Shown piece after piece: positions 10,464 to 20,859 of a stretch of 64,000 nt of DNA; within the stretch, counting starts at the first letter, position 1, and each line of letters starts with the position of its first letter. A program made the position numbers and the translations under genes. The stretch comes from Massilia eurypsychrophila. GTDB taxonomy: Bacteria; Pseudomonadota; Gammaproteobacteria; Burkholderiales; Burkholderiaceae_D. The DNA is taken from NCBI RefSeq assembly GCF_002760655.1, contig NZ_PDOC01000002.1:310001-374000 (forward strand). The letters run 5' to 3'. The notes under the pieces are model-generated. The model made no database searches, was not told the DNA's origin, and worked only from the letters and a program-made list of their open reading frames with translations.

Positions 10464-11144
10464 TCAGAACTTGTAGCCGACCGCCACCACGACGGCCAGC
10501 GGATCGAGCTTGATCTGCTGCGTCTGCCCGGTCGAAAACTTGGTATCGATTTCCAGGAATGTTTTTACCACGCACACGTCGACAAACCATTTCGGATTGA
10601 TGTTGAACGCCAGCCCTGCCTGCAGCGATGGCGCCACTTTCGACTTGATCTCGAACGTGGTTGCCGGTCCGCCCGTGTTGAGCAACGCGGTCAGCTGCCC
10701 CGAACCGGTTTCCTTTTGGAAGTACGCGTACGTCACGCCAACGCCGACGAACGGGCGCAGCATCGCCTCCGGGCGGAACATGCGGTACTGGATGAACGCG
10801 CTCGGCGGCAATGCCTCGACCGTGCCGATCTGGCCGGTGCCGGCGATGGCGCCGGCGCCGTACAGCTTGTGCTTGTACGGCACACCGAGCGCCAGCTCGG
10901 CCGAGATATTGTCGGTCAGGCCGTAGGCGAAGATGAACAACGGCTGCGTATCGGCGCCGACGTCGACCTTGCTGCCCGGCAGCGCCGGCGCGGAGACGTC
11001 GCCGCTGTCGACTTTTGGCGTGATCTTGCCGGCGCCAATCTTGGCGGTGAACTGGCCAGCGCTTTGCGCCGAGGCGCCACCAGCGACGGCCAGGGCGCAG
11101 GCCGCGGCCAGAAGTGTTACCGCGTTTTTCAAACTTGCGTTCAT
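10464..11144 (-). CDS. OmpW-family outer-membrane protein
   Basis: 226-residue beta-barrel of the OmpW family, small outer-membrane proteins with a hydrophobic channel. The signal peptide is clear (LLAAACALAVAGGASAQS, cleavage near residue 26). The barrel then shows family segments VDVGADTQPLFIFAYGLTDN, LGVPYKHK and FIQYRMFRPEAMLRPFVGVGVTY, and ends in aromatic KF as OMPs do. GGGAG precedes the ATG and a terminator follows. OmpW proteins are often linked to stress or hydrophobic solute passage, but nothing nearby indicates the substrate. Confidence 0.9.
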   Translation of the reverse strand: MNASLKNAVTLLAAACALAVAGGASAQSAGQFTAKIGAGKITPKVDSGDVSAPALPGSKVDVGADTQPLFIFAYGLTDNISAELALGVPYKHKLYGAGAIAGTGQIGTVEALPPSAFIQYRMFRPEAMLRPFVGVGVTYAYFQKETGSGQLTALLNTGGPATTFEIKSKVAPSLQAGLAFNINPKWFVDVCVVKTFLEIDTKFSTGQTQQIKLDPLAVVVAVGYKF

Positions 11145-11175
11145 TTGAACTCCCGATTCTTATTGTAGGTTGGAG

Positions 11176-11197
11176 GCCCGCCCCGACCGGGGCGGGC
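11176..11197 (-). terminator. 10-bp GC hairpin downstream of GDSL lipoprotein gene
   Basis: GCCCGCCCCG and its exact complement CGGGGCGGGC separated by two bases. It starts 13 bases beyond the stop of the GDSL gene and also sits upstream of the OmpW-like gene. There is no T-run, so terminator function is only probable. Confidence 0.5.
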
Positions 11198-11209
11198 ACG
11201 CGGCGTGGC

Positions 11210-12598
11210 TTACAGCCAGCCTTTGATGATCATCTGCGCCGACACGTAGCGCGCCAGCAGCATGTGGCCGAACGGCGTCGGGTGCACGCCGTCGGCATAC
11301 AGGTAGTGGCTGATGTCGCCGGCGATCAGGGTCTTGCCGGTGCACGTCAGTGCCGACGTGCCGGTCACCGCGTTGGCGCCGCAGGCAGCGGTGGTGACGT
11401 TGGTCAGGCCGTAGGGTCCGGGGTTCTTGACCTGGTCCTGGCCGACGGCGTAGACATCGACATACAGGATCTTCGCTTCGCCGGCCACGCCGGTGCGCAG
11501 CGCGTCGTTGAAGGCATTGACCATCGCCTTCACCAGCGCCTGGTTGCTGGCCGACTGCGACAGCGACGACGGCGTCAGCGACACATCCGGCAAGTTGGCG
11601 ACGACCACGTAGTTGGCGCCCTTGCCGACCACCTGGGTCTTGGTCAAAGCCGCCAGTTCGGTGCCGGCAACGGCCATCGCTGCCACCTGCTTCGGTCCGT
11701 TGGCGGCGGCGAACTCGGCGCCGGCCTTGGCGCCGGCGGCGTTGCCGGCCACCAGCGCGTCGGCCTGGGCCTTGGCCACCATCGGCAGGTGCACCGCCGG
11801 ATTGATCGCGGCGACATTGCCCAACTGCGCGGCGGCGGTGACGCCGGCGCCGATCAAGGTGCTGCTGGTGCTGCCGGGACGCGCCGCTTCGGTCTGCATG
11901 GCCAGGCCGATCTGCGGCGCGGCGGTGGCCGGGTTGGTGGCGCCGGCGGCCAGTTGCATCGTCAGGCTGGTGACGAAGGCGGTGTTGCCCGCGGCGGCGC
12001 CGGCAGCGGCGCCGGCGGCGGTGGCGTCGGCGGTCAGCGTGTCGAGCAGGCCGAGCACGTCATTGCCGCCGGCCATGACGAGCACCAGCTCGTCGCCCTT
12101 GAACTTGCCGCCGCTGACGGCCAGGTGGTTGGTGATCTGGCGCGTTACCGGATAGGTCAGCGCGCCGAAATGCGGCTCGATCGACTTGTGGTGCGGACCG
12201 ACCGGATTGGTCACGCGCGAGCCGCCCTGGGCGTAGCTGAAGCAGCCGGCGTTGGCCACCACCGGCACCGAGAAGCCGGCAATGTCGCCTTCGAGGCCCG
12301 TGACCGCCGGGCAAGGGGCCGGCGCGCCGATCTGGCGCGCAATCAGTTCGGTCCAGCCGAGGCCGGTCAAGGTCGGGTTGATCGCGACGTTGTCGCCGTT
12401 GATCGTGAAGCGGCCGCCGCCGGCGGCCTTGATGGCGCCGACATTGTAGGTGCCGACGTCGGACAGGCTGTCGCCGAACGACACCTGGCCGCTGAACTTG
12501 TTCTTGAGGCTCTGGTCGCCGCCGGTACTTTCGTTACCGCCGCAAGCTGCCAGCGCTGCCGCCGTCAGTAGCGCGAGCGCGAGATGGGAATGACGCAT
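11210..12598 (-). CDS. SGNH/GDSL-family lipoprotein hydrolase with alanine-rich insert
   Basis: 462 residues. The start MRHSHLALALLTAAALAAC-GGN ends in a lipobox, so this is a predicted lipoprotein. GDSL block I is FGDSLSDVG (about residue 42), block III is MAGGNDV (about 170) and block V is DGVHPTPFGH near the C-terminus. The catalytic Ser, Gly, Asn, Asp and His positions are therefore present. Between blocks III and V lies a long stretch extremely rich in alanine and glycine (about residues 185-300), not part of the usual fold. Probable esterase or lipase of the cell envelope. AGGAGA precedes the ATG, and a 9-T tract lies just upstream. Confidence 0.87.
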   Translation of the reverse strand: MRHSHLALALLTAAALAACGGNESTGGDQSLKNKFSGQVSFGDSLSDVGTYNVGAIKAAGGGRFTINGDNVAINPTLTGLGWTELIARQIGAPAPCPAVTGLEGDIAGFSVPVVANAGCFSYAQGGSRVTNPVGPHHKSIEPHFGALTYPVTRQITNHLAVSGGKFKGDELVLVMAGGNDVLGLLDTLTADATAAGAAAGAAAGNTAFVTSLTMQLAAGATNPATAAPQIGLAMQTEAARPGSTSSTLIGAGVTAAAQLGNVAAINPAVHLPMVAKAQADALVAGNAAGAKAGAEFAAANGPKQVAAMAVAGTELAALTKTQVVGKGANYVVVANLPDVSLTPSSLSQSASNQALVKAMVNAFNDALRTGVAGEAKILYVDVYAVGQDQVKNPGPYGLTNVTTAACGANAVTGTSALTCTGKTLIAGDISHYLYADGVHPTPFGHMLLARYVSAQMIIKGWL

Positions 12599-12733
12599 TG
12601 TGTCTCCTAATTTTTTTTTGACAGGTCTTATCGCACGAACGTGCTATTCGCCTGCTGATAATATGCCAGAGCCCGTTTCTCTTGTGTTGAAAACATTGTT
12701 ATTTGTTAGATCAATGCGACAACGACGCAGCAC

Positions 12734-12760
12734 GCCGCGCCGCTTGAAAAGCGGCGCGGC
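12734..12760. terminator. hairpin downstream of Sua5-type gene
   Basis: Perfect 10-bp inverted repeat GCCGCGCCGC / GCGGCGCGGC around a 7-base loop, 16 bases beyond the stop of the Sua5-type gene. It has no T-run. It probably marks the end of the pur-sua5 transcript. Confidence 0.5.
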
Positions 12761-12775
12761 AAAGACTGCGGGTTA

Positions 12776-13801
12776 TTAAACGAGGTCGTGGTTCAGCAGG
12801 CCGTGGACGATGCCGCTCGAGCCGTGCGCGGCGCGGCGCAGGCGGTCGTTGACGCCGAGCCAGGCGCCGCCGACCGGTGGCGCTTCCACCAGGATCAGCT
12901 CGGCGCCGGTGGCGTCCATCGCCCGTAGCGACGCGTACAGCGCGTACGCAAAGCCATCGGGACTGTCGGGCAGCCTGGCCTGCGCATGGACGGCCGGCAA
13001 ATCGGAATAGTGGATCAGCGCGACCTTGCGGCCACTGCGCTGCAACTGGTGCAAGGTGCGTTGCAAGGTGGCGGTGTCTTGCATCGCCACCGGCGTGTGC
13101 GGCGCGTAATGCGATTCGAGCGTGCCGGAAGCGCGCGGCGCGGCAACGTCGGGCGCGGCCGGCAGCCGGTCGATCACGGCGGCGATCGCTTCCGCGCTGA
13201 CCTGGCCGGGGCGCAGCAGCACCGGGCCGTGGCTGGCCAGCCGCGACAGGTCGACGATGGTCGACTCGATGCCGACCTGGCTGGCGCCGCCGTCGAGCAC
13301 GGCAGCGAGCGGCCCGGCGGCGCCGAATTCGTCGCGCACGTGCTGCGCGGTGGTCGGGCTGACGTTGCCGAACTTGTTGGCCGACGGCGCCGCGATGCCG
13401 CCGCGCCCGCCCTTGAACTGCTGCAGCAGCGCAATCGCCACCGGATGCGCCGGGCAGCGCAGCCCGACCGTATCCTGGCCGCCGGAGACGGCCGGCGGAA
13501 TGTGGGCGGCGCGCTTGAGGATCATCGTCAGCGGGCCCGGCCAGAAGGCGGCGGCCAGCTGGCGCGCTTCGTCGGGGATGTCGGCCGCCCAGTAATCGAG
13601 GTCGGCGCCGGGCGCCAGGTGGACGATGACGGGATGGTCCTGCGGGCGGCCCTTGGCGGCGTAGATCGCCGCCACCGCGGCCGGGTTCTCGGCGTCGGCG
13701 CCGAGGCCGTACACGGTCTCGGTCGGGAACGCCACCAGCGAACCGCTTTCAAGCGCGCGCGCGGCGGCGGCGATCTGCGCCGGGTCGACAGGCACGCTCA
13801 T
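12776..13801 (-). CDS. tsaC: L-threonylcarbamoyladenylate synthase (Sua5 type)
   Basis: 341 residues: makes the threonylcarbamoyl-AMP used for t6A37 of ANN-decoding tRNAs. The N-terminal YrdC fold shows GSLVAFPTETVYGLGADA, KGRPQDHPVIVH, FWPGPLTMIL and APSANKFGNVSPT; ESTIVDLS and LLRPGQVS follow. After the SGTLESHYAPHTP linker comes the C-terminal Sua5 domain, making it the long form rather than short TsaC. The ATG at 13801 shares its first base with the purK stop (TAATG), so it is very likely translationally coupled to purK. The frame runs further upstream but there it is only a shadow of purK. Confidence 0.92.
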   Translation of the reverse strand: MSVPVDPAQIAAAARALESGSLVAFPTETVYGLGADAENPAAVAAIYAAKGRPQDHPVIVHLAPGADLDYWAADIPDEARQLAAAFWPGPLTMILKRAAHIPPAVSGGQDTVGLRCPAHPVAIALLQQFKGGRGGIAAPSANKFGNVSPTTAQHVRDEFGAAGPLAAVLDGGASQVGIESTIVDLSRLASHGPVLLRPGQVSAEAIAAVIDRLPAAPDVAAPRASGTLESHYAPHTPVAMQDTATLQRTLHQLQRSGRKVALIHYSDLPAVHAQARLPDSPDGFAYALYASLRAMDATGAELILVEAPPVGGAWLGVNDRLRRAAHGSSGIVHGLLNHDLV

Positions 13802-14985
13802 TACAGGGCGATGCCCAGGATGGCGCAGGCGGCGCGCAGCTGCTGTTGCGCTTCGGCCAAGGTCGGCGCGACAAACGTCGCGTGGCCCATCTTGCGGCCC
13901 GCGCGCGCTTCTTCCTTGCCGTACAGGTGCAGAAAGGCGCCAGGCAGCGCCAGCAGCTGGTCCCAGGCCGGTTCGCGCAGCGTACCGCCGTCGAACCACA
14001 GGTCGCCGAGGATGTTGAGCATGACGGCCGGCGAATGCTGGCGGCAGTCGCCCAGCGGCAGGCGCGCCATCGCCCGCACCTGCTGGGCGAACTGGCTGGT
14101 GACGCAGGCGTCGATCGTGTAGTGGCCGCTGTTGTGCGGGCGCGGCGCCATTTCGTTGACCACCAGGCTGCCGTCGTCGAGCACGAAAAACTCGATGCAC
14201 AGCACGCCGACATAGCCGAGCCTGGCGACGATGGCGCGGGCGGCGTCCTGCGCGCGCTGCGCGCAGGCGGGGTCGACGTTCGGGCCCGGTACGGTGGTGG
14301 TAAACAGGATGCCGTCGCGATGGACGTTTTCGGCGATCGGGTAGACCACCGAGGCGCCATCGTCGCCACGCGCGGTCAGCACCGACACTTCGTAGGCGAG
14401 CGGCAGCATTTTTTCCAGCAGGCAGGTCACGCCCTTCATCGCGGCAAATGCGGCCTCGACGTCGGCGCGGCTGTCGACGCGCACCTGGCCCTTGCCGTCG
14501 TAGCCCATGCGCACGGTCTTGAGGATGCCGGGCAGCAGCGCGTCCGGAATGGCGGCGATGTCTTGCAGCGACGCGATGACCTGGTGCGGCGCCGGCAGCA
14601 CGCCGGACGCGGCGGCGCAGTCGACGAAGAAGCGCTTCTCGGCGATGCGATCCTGGGCGATCGAGACGCAGTCGGCGGACGGCGCCACGAAGCTGTGCTG
14701 CGCCAGCAGCGCCATGCTGTCGGCCGGCACGTTCTCAAATTCGGTGGTGACCGCCGCGCACAGCGCCGACAGTTCGGCCAGCGCCGCCGCGTCGCTGTAG
14801 CCGGCCGTGATCAGGCGCTCGGCCACCTGGCCGGCGGGACAGTCGGTGGCAGGCTCGAGCACGGCAACCTTGTAGCCCATGGCCTGGGCGGCGTGGGCGA
14901 ACATGCGGCCGAGCTGGCCGCCGCCCATGACGCCGAGCCAGGTCGACGGCGACGCTTGCGGCAGGAAAGGTGAATTCTGTTTCAT
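13801..14985 (-). CDS. purK: N5-carboxyaminoimidazole ribonucleotide synthase
   Basis: ATP-grasp enzyme of 394 residues carboxylating AIR in purine synthesis. It begins with the PurK signature [18 protein letters not shown], followed by [10 protein letters not shown]. The ATP-grasp body shows [47 protein letters not shown] and [16 protein letters not shown]. It lies between purE (94 bases upstream, with a structured repeat between) and the overlapping Sua5-type gene. Together with purE and purC it forms the AIR-to-SAICAR segment of the pathway. Confidence 0.95.
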   Translation of the reverse strand: MKQNSPFLPQASPSTWLGVMGGGQLGRMFAHAAQAMGYKVAVLEPATDCPAGQVAERLITAGYSDAAALAELSALCAAVTTEFENVPADSMALLAQHSFVAPSADCVSIAQDRIAEKRFFVDCAAASGVLPAPHQVIASLQDIAAIPDALLPGILKTVRMGYDGKGQVRVDSRADVEAAFAAMKGVTCLLEKMLPLAYEVSVLTARGDDGASVVYPIAENVHRDGILFTTTVPGPNVDPACAQRAQDAARAIVARLGYVGVLCIEFFVLDDGSLVVNEMAPRPHNSGHYTIDACVTSQFAQQVRAMARLPLGDCRQHSPAVMLNILGDLWFDGGTLREPAWDQLLALPGAFLHLYGKEEARAGRKMGHATFVAPTLAEAQQQLRAACAILGIAL

Positions 14986-15014
14986 ACCACTGGTTCCAAA
15001 AAATATTGCTAACT

Positions 15015-15065
15015 CGTCGTCCCTGCCATTGGCAGGACCGACTCCTCGCGACAGCGAGGACGACG
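15015..15065. repeat. branched palindromic element between purE and purK
   Basis: An 8-bp outer stem CGTCGTCC / GGACGACG encloses two smaller inverted repeats, CTGCC-ATT-GGCAG and CCTCGC-GACA-GCGAGG, so the RNA or extruded DNA could form a three-way junction. It occupies most of the purE-purK gap. It resembles REP/BIME-type intergenic elements but I cannot count copies elsewhere in the genome. Confidence 0.6.
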
Positions 15066-15079
15066 TGACTTCGCCGCCT

Positions 15080-15580
15080 TCATACCGGCGGCAGAGTCAT
15101 CGACTTGGCGGCGGCGGTCTGGGTGCGGCGAAACTCTTCGAGCTTGGCGGCCAGTGCGTCGTCGGTCGCGGCCAGCATCGCCACCGCGGTCAGTGCCGCG
15201 TTGGCGGCGCCGGCTTCACCGATGGCGAAGGTGGCCACCGGCACGCCTTTGGGCATTTGCACGATCGACAGCAGCGAGTCTTCGCCGCGCAAGTAGCGCG
15301 ACGGCACCGGCACGCCGAGCACCGGCACGATGGTCTTGGCCGCCAGCATGCCCGGCAGGTGGGCGGCGCCGCCGGCGCCGGCGATGATCGCGCGCAGGCC
15401 GCGCGCGCGCGCGCTGCTGGCATAGGCGAACATCTCGTCGGGCATGCGGTGCGCCGAAATGACCTGCGCTTCATGGGCGATGCCGAACTGCTCGAGCATC
15501 GCGACGGCGTGCTGCATCACTTCCCAGTCGGACGAGGACCCCATCACGACCCCGACGAGCACCTTGCTGGTTTGCTCCAT
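15080..15580 (-). CDS. purE: N5-CAIR mutase
   Basis: 166 residues, class I PurE, converting N5-CAIR to CAIR. Family marks are [17 protein letters not shown] at the N-terminus, the catalytic [33 protein letters not shown] and LGVPVPSR. It starts one base after the purC stop (TGA-C-ATG), so translation is coupled to purC, and purK follows. Confidence 0.96.
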   Translation of the reverse strand: MEQTSKVLVGVVMGSSSDWEVMQHAVAMLEQFGIAHEAQVISAHRMPDEMFAYASSARARGLRAIIAGAGGAAHLPGMLAAKTIVPVLGVPVPSRYLRGEDSLLSIVQMPKGVPVATFAIGEAGAANAALTAVAMLAATDDALAAKLEEFRRTQTAAAKSMTLPPV

Positions 15581-15581
15581 G

Positions 15582-16478
15582 TCAGGCCTTCAGCTTTTCG
15601 CCGGTGAGGCGTTCGATCGCCTCGAAGTACTTGGCCTGGGTGCGCGAGATGACATCCATCGGCAGGTTCGGCGCCGGCGCGCTCTTGTTCCACTCGGTCA
15701 GCGTTTCGAGGTAGTCGCGCACGAACTGCTTGTCGAACGACGGCGGCGAACTGCCCGGCTGGTACGAGTCGGCCGGCCAGAAGCGCGACGAATCGGCCGT
15801 CAGCACTTCGTCCATCAGGTGCAGCACGCCGTGCTCATCGAGACCGAATTCGAACTTGGTGTCGGCGATGATGATGCCGCGCGTGGCGGCGTAGTCGGCG
15901 GCGGCGCCGTACAGCTCGATGCTGATGTCGCGGATCGTGGCGGCCAGTTCGCTGCCGATGCGGCGCTCCATGTCGTCGAAGCTGATGTTCTCGTCGTGCT
16001 CGCCCAGGTCGGCCTTGGCCGCCGGCGTGAAGATCGGCTCGGGCAGCTTGTCGGCCTGCACCAGTCCGGCCGGCAAGGTGATGCCGCACACGGCGCCCGT
16101 GGCCTGGTAATCCTTCCAGCCGGAACCGATGAGGTAGCCGCGCACCACCGCCTCGACCATGATCGGCTCGAGCCGCTTGGCGACGACGGCGCGTCCGCGC
16201 ACCTGCTCGGCTTCTTCCGGCGCGACCACGCTTTCCGGATCGATGCCGGTCAGGTGGTTCGGCACGATGCCTTCGAGTTTGTCGAACCAGAAATCGGTCA
16301 TCTGGTTCAGCACCAGGCCCTTGCCGGGGATCGGTTCGTTCATGACGACGTCGAACGCCGACAGGCGGTCGGTGGTGACGATGAGGATCTTGTCGTCGCC
16401 GACGGCGTAGTTGTCGCGGACCTTGCCGCGGCCGAGCAGCGGCAGCGAGGCGATGGTGGATTGATAGAGGCTGTTCAT
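15582..16478 (-). CDS. purC: SAICAR synthetase
   Basis: 298 residues; joins CAIR and aspartate using ATP in purine synthesis. The canonical start [24 protein letters not shown] is followed by [35 protein letters not shown] and the [10 protein letters not shown]-type [12 protein letters not shown]. The frame stays open for another 21 codons upstream, but the alignment start favours the ATG at 16478. First gene of a purC-purE-purK-tsaC run, separated from fba by a 99-base gap containing a hairpin. Confidence 0.95.
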   Translation of the reverse strand: MNSLYQSTIASLPLLGRGKVRDNYAVGDDKILIVTTDRLSAFDVVMNEPIPGKGLVLNQMTDFWFDKLEGIVPNHLTGIDPESVVAPEEAEQVRGRAVVAKRLEPIMVEAVVRGYLIGSGWKDYQATGAVCGITLPAGLVQADKLPEPIFTPAAKADLGEHDENISFDDMERRIGSELAATIRDISIELYGAAADYAATRGIIIADTKFEFGLDEHGVLHLMDEVLTADSSRFWPADSYQPGSSPPSFDKQFVRDYLETLTEWNKSAPAPNLPMDVISRTQAKYFEAIERLTGEKLKA

Positions 16479-16529
16479 AGGATGGGATACCGGAGAAGCT
16501 GGGCCGGCGCGAAGGCCGGCGGAAGAAGT

Positions 16530-16550
16530 CAGGCCGCGCAACGCGGCCTG
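16530..16550 (-). terminator. hairpin between fba and purC
   Basis: Perfect 9-bp stem CAGGCCGCG / CGCGGCCTG with a CAA loop, 28 bases past the fba stop and 51 bases before the purC start. It lacks a T-run, so termination or attenuation between the glycolytic and purine genes is only suggested. Confidence 0.45.
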
Positions 16551-16577
16551 TTCGAAACGAATTTTACTCCAACAACG

Positions 16578-17642
16578 TTACTTGACGATCTGCGACAGTT
16601 CGCCCTTGGCATAGCGCTCGGCCATTTTCTCGAGCGGGATCGGGCGGATCTTGGCAGCCTGTCCTTCGCAGCCGAACGAGACGAAGCGCGATTTGCAGAT
16701 CAGGGTGGCCGCTTCGCGTGCCGGCTTGAGCCAGTCGCGGGCGTCGAACTTGGACGGGTTCTCGAACATGTACTTGCGCACCGCCGCCGTCATCGCCAGG
16801 CGGATGTCGGTGTCGATGTTGATCTTGCGAACGCCGTGGCGGATGCCTTCCTGGATCTCTTCGACCGGCACGCCGTAGGTCTCCTTCATGTCGCCGCCGA
16901 ATTCGCGGATGATCGCCAGCAATTCCTGCGGCACCGACGACGAGCCGTGCATGACCAGGTGGGTGTTCGGAATGCGCGCGTGGATTTCCTTGATGCGGTC
17001 GATGGCCAGGATGTCGCCGGTCGGCTTGCGCGAGAACTTGTAGGCGCCGTGCGAGGTGCCGATGGCAATGGCCAGCGCGTCGCATTGCGTGCGGGCGACG
17101 AAGTCGGCCGCTTGCGAGGCGTCGGTGAGCAGCTGCTCGCGCGTCATGGCGCCGTCGGCGCCGTGGCCGTCTTCCTTGTCGCCCATCATCGTCTCGAGCG
17201 AACCGAGCACGCCCAGTTCGGCTTCGACCGATACGCCGATCGCGTGCGAGAACTTGACCACTTCGCGCGACACTTCGCAGTTGTATTCGTAGCTGGCAAC
17301 GCTCTTGCCGTCGGCCTCGAGCGAGCCGTCCATCATCACCGAGGTGAAGCCGGAACGGATCGCGGTCATGCACACCGCCGGCGACTGGCCGTGATCCTGG
17401 TGCATGACGACCGGGATGTGCGGATACGCTTCGACGGCGGCGTCGATCAGGTGGCGCAGGAACGCTTCGCCGGCATACTTGCGCGCGCCGGCCGAGGCCT
17501 GCATGATCACCGGGCTGCCGGTGGCGTCGGCGGCGGCCATGATGGCCTGCACCTGTTCGAGGTTGTTGACGTTAAACGCCGGCAGGCCATAACCGTTTTC
17601 GGCGGCATGGTCGAGAAGTTGACGCAGGGATACGAGTGCCAT
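16578..17642 (-). CDS. fba: fructose-bisphosphate aldolase, class II
   Basis: 354 residues, zinc-dependent aldolase that cleaves fructose 1,6-bisphosphate to DHAP and glyceraldehyde 3-phosphate. Start [27 protein letters not shown], with GGAG before it. The metal/catalytic motif [10 protein letters not shown] lies about residue 80, and GTSHGAYKF and [10 protein letters not shown] are the later zinc and phosphate-binding blocks. The sequence looks like the subgroup including the Calvin-cycle CbbA enzymes, but no RuBisCO genes are in view. It follows pyk and pgk on the same strand. Confidence 0.95.
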   Translation of the reverse strand: MALVSLRQLLDHAAENGYGLPAFNVNNLEQVQAIMAAADATGSPVIMQASAGARKYAGEAFLRHLIDAAVEAYPHIPVVMHQDHGQSPAVCMTAIRSGFTSVMMDGSLEADGKSVASYEYNCEVSREVVKFSHAIGVSVEAELGVLGSLETMMGDKEDGHGADGAMTREQLLTDASQAADFVARTQCDALAIAIGTSHGAYKFSRKPTGDILAIDRIKEIHARIPNTHLVMHGSSSVPQELLAIIREFGGDMKETYGVPVEEIQEGIRHGVRKINIDTDIRLAMTAAVRKYMFENPSKFDARDWLKPAREAATLICKSRFVSFGCEGQAAKIRPIPLEKMAERYAKGELSQIVK

Positions 17643-17704
17643 GGTAATACTCCAAACAATAGTAGAAATCGGGGCCTGTGCGCAGCGCCAGGCGGGTTGT
17701 TCCG

Positions 17705-19153
17705 TTAGTCGAACTCGCCGACGCGCACGATTTTCAGTGCGTTGGTGCCGCCGACCTGTCCCATCGGCTCGCCCCAGGTGCAAACGATCATGTCACCTTT
17801 CTTGACGATTCCTTTGGCGACCATCAAATCCTCGGCCTGCCTCAGCACCGCGCTGCTGTCGCCTTGCTGCGTCAGGTGGTAGGCGTGCACGTTGCGGTAC
17901 AGCGAGACCTTGCGCTGGGTGCTGACGATCGGCGTGAGCGCGAAGATCGGCGTGTCGACCCGGTGCCGGCTCATCCACAGCGCGGTCGAGCCGGACTCGG
18001 TCAGCGCGGCGATCGCCTTCACGCCCAGGTGGTGCGCGGTAAACAGCGTGCCGTAGGCGATCGACTGGTCGATGCGGGTAAATTTGACGTTGAGGAAATC
18101 GGCGTCGAGCGTGTTGTACTCGGACAGCTCGGCTTCGACGCAGATCGCCGCCATCATCTCGACCGTCTCGATCGGGTACTTGCCCGACGCCGTCTCGGCC
18201 GACGTCATCACCGCGTCGGTGCCGTCGAGCACCGCGTTGGCCACGTCCGACACCTCGGCGCGGGTCGGCACGGCGTTGAAGATCATCGACTCCATCATCT
18301 GGGTCGCGGTGATGGCCAGCTTGTTCGACGCGCGCGCCATCTTGATCATCCGCTTCTGCAGCGCCGGCACGGCGGCATTGCCCACTTCGACGGCCAGGTC
18401 GCCGCGCGCGACCATGATGCCGTCGGAGGCGTCGAGGATTTCCTGCAGCACCGGAATGGCTTCGGCGCGCTCGATCTTGGCGATCATCATCGGCTTGTGG
18501 TGGTACTGCTCGCCGGCGATGTTGGCCAGCTGGCGCGCCATTTCCATGTCGGTCGCGCTTTTCGGGAACGAGATGGCCAGGTAGTCGGCCTGGAAGCTCA
18601 TCGCCGTCTTGATGTCTTCCATGTCCTTGGCAGTCAGCGCCGGCGCGGTCAGGCCGCCGCCCTGGCGGTTGATGCCCTTGTTGTTCGACAGCTCGCCGCC
18701 GACCTTGACGGTGGTGCAGATTTCGTGGCCGACGACCTTGTCGACCACCAGCACGATCAGGCCGTCGTTGAGCAAAAGCTTGTCGCCCGGCTTGACGTCG
18801 CGCGGCAGTGCCTTGTAGTCCAGGCCCACGCGTTCCTGGTTGCCCTTCTCGCCGTTCTCGCCCCACTTGGCGTCAAGAATGAACTTGTCGCCTTGCTCGA
18901 GCATGATCTTGCCCTCTTCGAACTTGCCGACCCGGATCTTCGGCCCCTGCATGTCGGCCATGATCGCCACTTCGCGGCCGCACTCGGCGGCGGCGGCGCG
19001 CACCGCGTTGGCGCGCGCGATGTGGTCGGCCGCGGTGCCGTGCGAGAAGTTCAGGCGCACGACATCGACCCCTGCGCGAATCATGCGTACCAGCATATCG
19101 GGTTCGGACGATGCCGGGCCGATGGTTGCAACGATCTTAGTGCCACGGAACAT
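17705..19153 (-). CDS. pyk: pyruvate kinase
   Basis: 482 residues; transfers phosphate from phosphoenolpyruvate to ADP. N-terminal [28 protein letters not shown], the metal/substrate segment and the signature [12 protein letters not shown] followed by [15 protein letters not shown] are present, as are the [13 protein letters not shown] and [21 protein letters not shown] blocks. The C-terminal regulatory domain is complete. It lies 53 bases downstream of pgk and 62 bases upstream of fba, so one glycolytic transcript is likely. Confidence 0.96.
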   Translation of the reverse strand: MFRGTKIVATIGPASSEPDMLVRMIRAGVDVVRLNFSHGTAADHIARANAVRAAAAECGREVAIMADMQGPKIRVGKFEEGKIMLEQGDKFILDAKWGENGEKGNQERVGLDYKALPRDVKPGDKLLLNDGLIVLVVDKVVGHEICTTVKVGGELSNNKGINRQGGGLTAPALTAKDMEDIKTAMSFQADYLAISFPKSATDMEMARQLANIAGEQYHHKPMMIAKIERAEAIPVLQEILDASDGIMVARGDLAVEVGNAAVPALQKRMIKMARASNKLAITATQMMESMIFNAVPTRAEVSDVANAVLDGTDAVMTSAETASGKYPIETVEMMAAICVEAELSEYNTLDADFLNVKFTRIDQSIAYGTLFTAHHLGVKAIAALTESGSTALWMSRHRVDTPIFALTPIVSTQRKVSLYRNVHAYHLTQQGDSSAVLRQAEDLMVAKGIVKKGDMIVCTWGEPMGQVGGTNALKIVRVGEFD

Positions 19154-19206
19154 AGAGTGCCTTCAGGGTAAGAGCAGCCGGTCTGCGCTGCAAGGGACGA
19201 CGTACT

Positions 19207-20412
19207 TCAGGTCGCGCTGCGCTGTAACAGGATCTCCACGGCCGGCAAGGTTTTACCTTCAAGAAACTCCAGGAAGGCGCCGCCGCCGGTCGAGATATAA
19301 CCGATTCTATCGGTAATGTTGTATTTTGCAATGGCCGCCAGCGTGTCGCCGCCGCCGGCGATTGAAAACGCCGCCGAATCGGCGATCGCCAGCGCCAGCG
19401 TCTTGGTGCCTTCGCCGAACTGGTCGAACTCGAACACGCCGACCGGGCCGTTCCACACGATAGTGCCGGCCTGGGCGATCTGCGCGGCCAGCGTGGCCGC
19501 CGTGACCGGGCCGATGTCGAGGATCATGTCGTCGTCCTGCACGTCGGCGACGTTCTTGACGGTGGCGGCGGCGGTCGGCAAAAACTCCTTGGCGCAGACG
19601 ACGTCAACCGGAATCGGCACCTGCGCGCCGCGCGCGGCCATCATGTCGATGATGGTCTTGGCTTCGGCCACCAGGTCCGCTTCGACCAGCGACTTGCCGA
19701 TGTTCAGGCCGACGGCCTTCATGAAGGTATTGGCGATGCCGCCGCCGACGATCAGCGCGTCGACCTTGTCGGCCAGCGCTTTGAGGATCGACAGCTTGGA
19801 CGACACCTTCGAGCCGGCGACGATCGCCAGCAGCGGGCGCTTCGGCGCGCCGAGCGCCTTGCCGAGCGCATCGAGTTCGGCCGCCAGCAGCGGGCCGGCG
19901 CACACTACCGGCGCAAACTTGGCGATGCCGTGGGTGGTCGCTTCGGCGCGGTGCGCGGTGCCGAACGCGTCGTTGACGTAGATGTCGCACAGCTTGGCCA
20001 TCTTCTGGGCCAGCGCGTCGTCGTTCTTCTTTTCGCCCTGGTTGACGCGGCAATTCTCCAGCAGCACGACCTGGCCCGGTGCGACGTCGACGCCGTCGAC
20101 CCAGTTTTGCTTGAGCTCGACCGATTGTCCCAGCAGCTCGGCCAGGCGCGCGGCGACCGGCGCCAGGCTGTCTTCCGGCTTGAAGGCGCCCTCGGTCGGG
20201 CGGCCCAGGTGCGACGTCACCATCACGGCGGCGCCGGCGTCGAGGGCGGCGCGAATCGCCGGCACGGAGGCGCGGATGCGGGTGTCTTCGGTAATGTTGC
20301 CGGCGTCATCCTGCGGCACGTTGAGGTCGGCGCGGATAAAGACGCGCTTGGCGCGCAGTGCGCCCTGGTCGATCAAGTCTTGCAGGCGGGTGAAATTGAG
20401 GACGGCGTGCAT
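19207..20412 (-). CDS. pgk: phosphoglycerate kinase
   Basis: 401 residues; interconverts 1,3-bisphosphoglycerate + ADP and 3-phosphoglycerate + ATP. Landmarks are [59 protein letters not shown] and the C-terminal [17 protein letters not shown] with [15 protein letters not shown]. First gene of the minus-strand pgk-pyk-fba series, with the opposite-facing transport genes' ends about 100 bases upstream. Confidence 0.96.
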   Translation of the reverse strand: MHAVLNFTRLQDLIDQGALRAKRVFIRADLNVPQDDAGNITEDTRIRASVPAIRAALDAGAAVMVTSHLGRPTEGAFKPEDSLAPVAARLAELLGQSVELKQNWVDGVDVAPGQVVLLENCRVNQGEKKNDDALAQKMAKLCDIYVNDAFGTAHRAEATTHGIAKFAPVVCAGPLLAAELDALGKALGAPKRPLLAIVAGSKVSSKLSILKALADKVDALIVGGGIANTFMKAVGLNIGKSLVEADLVAEAKTIIDMMAARGAQVPIPVDVVCAKEFLPTAAATVKNVADVQDDDMILDIGPVTAATLAAQIAQAGTIVWNGPVGVFEFDQFGEGTKTLALAIADSAAFSIAGGGDTLAAIAKYNITDRIGYISTGGGAFLEFLEGKTLPAVEILLQRSAT

Positions 20413-20514
20413 GGCTTCCCGGGAGTAAAAGTAGAAAGATCGCTATTTTACCTGATGAACATGTGCTTAGGACCACTCGCCGGCGCGCCCGCGCGCCCGC
20501 CGGCGTGCGACCAC

Positions 20515-20859
20515 CTAAGCGGCTGTCCCGAACACCGGAAACAAGCGCAGCGCCGTAAACATCAGCATGCCAAACACGATCGTATGCAGCATATTGCGCC
20601 GCACCGCATAAAACAGCACCGCCGCCGCGCCAGCCAGCAGCTTCGGGTTGGTCACCGCCAGCTGCAGCTCCCCCTGGCTGCCCAGCAGCACATCCGGCGC
20701 GATAATCGCCGCCAGCGCGCAGGCCGGCGCATAGCGCAGCACTTCCTGCACCCGCTTCGGAATCGTGATGTGATGGCCAACCAGCCAGAACGAACTGCGC
20801 GTGGCAGCGGTGGCGACGGCCAGCGCGCCGATGACAGCCCAGATTTCAAGGTCGCTCAT
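20515..20859 (-). CDS. azlD: AzlD-type branched-chain amino acid exporter subunit
   Basis: 114-residue hydrophobic protein with about four membrane helices, matching the AzlD family, the small partner of AzlC in export of branched-chain amino acids or analogues. The ATG at 20859 overlaps the azlC stop by four bases (ATGA), so the pair is translationally coupled. Substrate specificity cannot be read from sequence. Confidence 0.88.
   Translation of the reverse strand: MSDLEIWAVIGALAVATAATRSSFWLVGHHITIPKRVQEVLRYAPACALAAIIAPDVLLGSQGELQLAVTNPKLLAGAAAVLFYAVRRNMLHTIVFGMLMFTALRLFPVFGTAA

Noticed and set aside
15444-17708. Long plus-strand open frame across purC and fba
   Set aside because: Arg/His/Ala-biased product typical of an antisense frame in GC-rich DNA, covering two certain genes on the minus strand.
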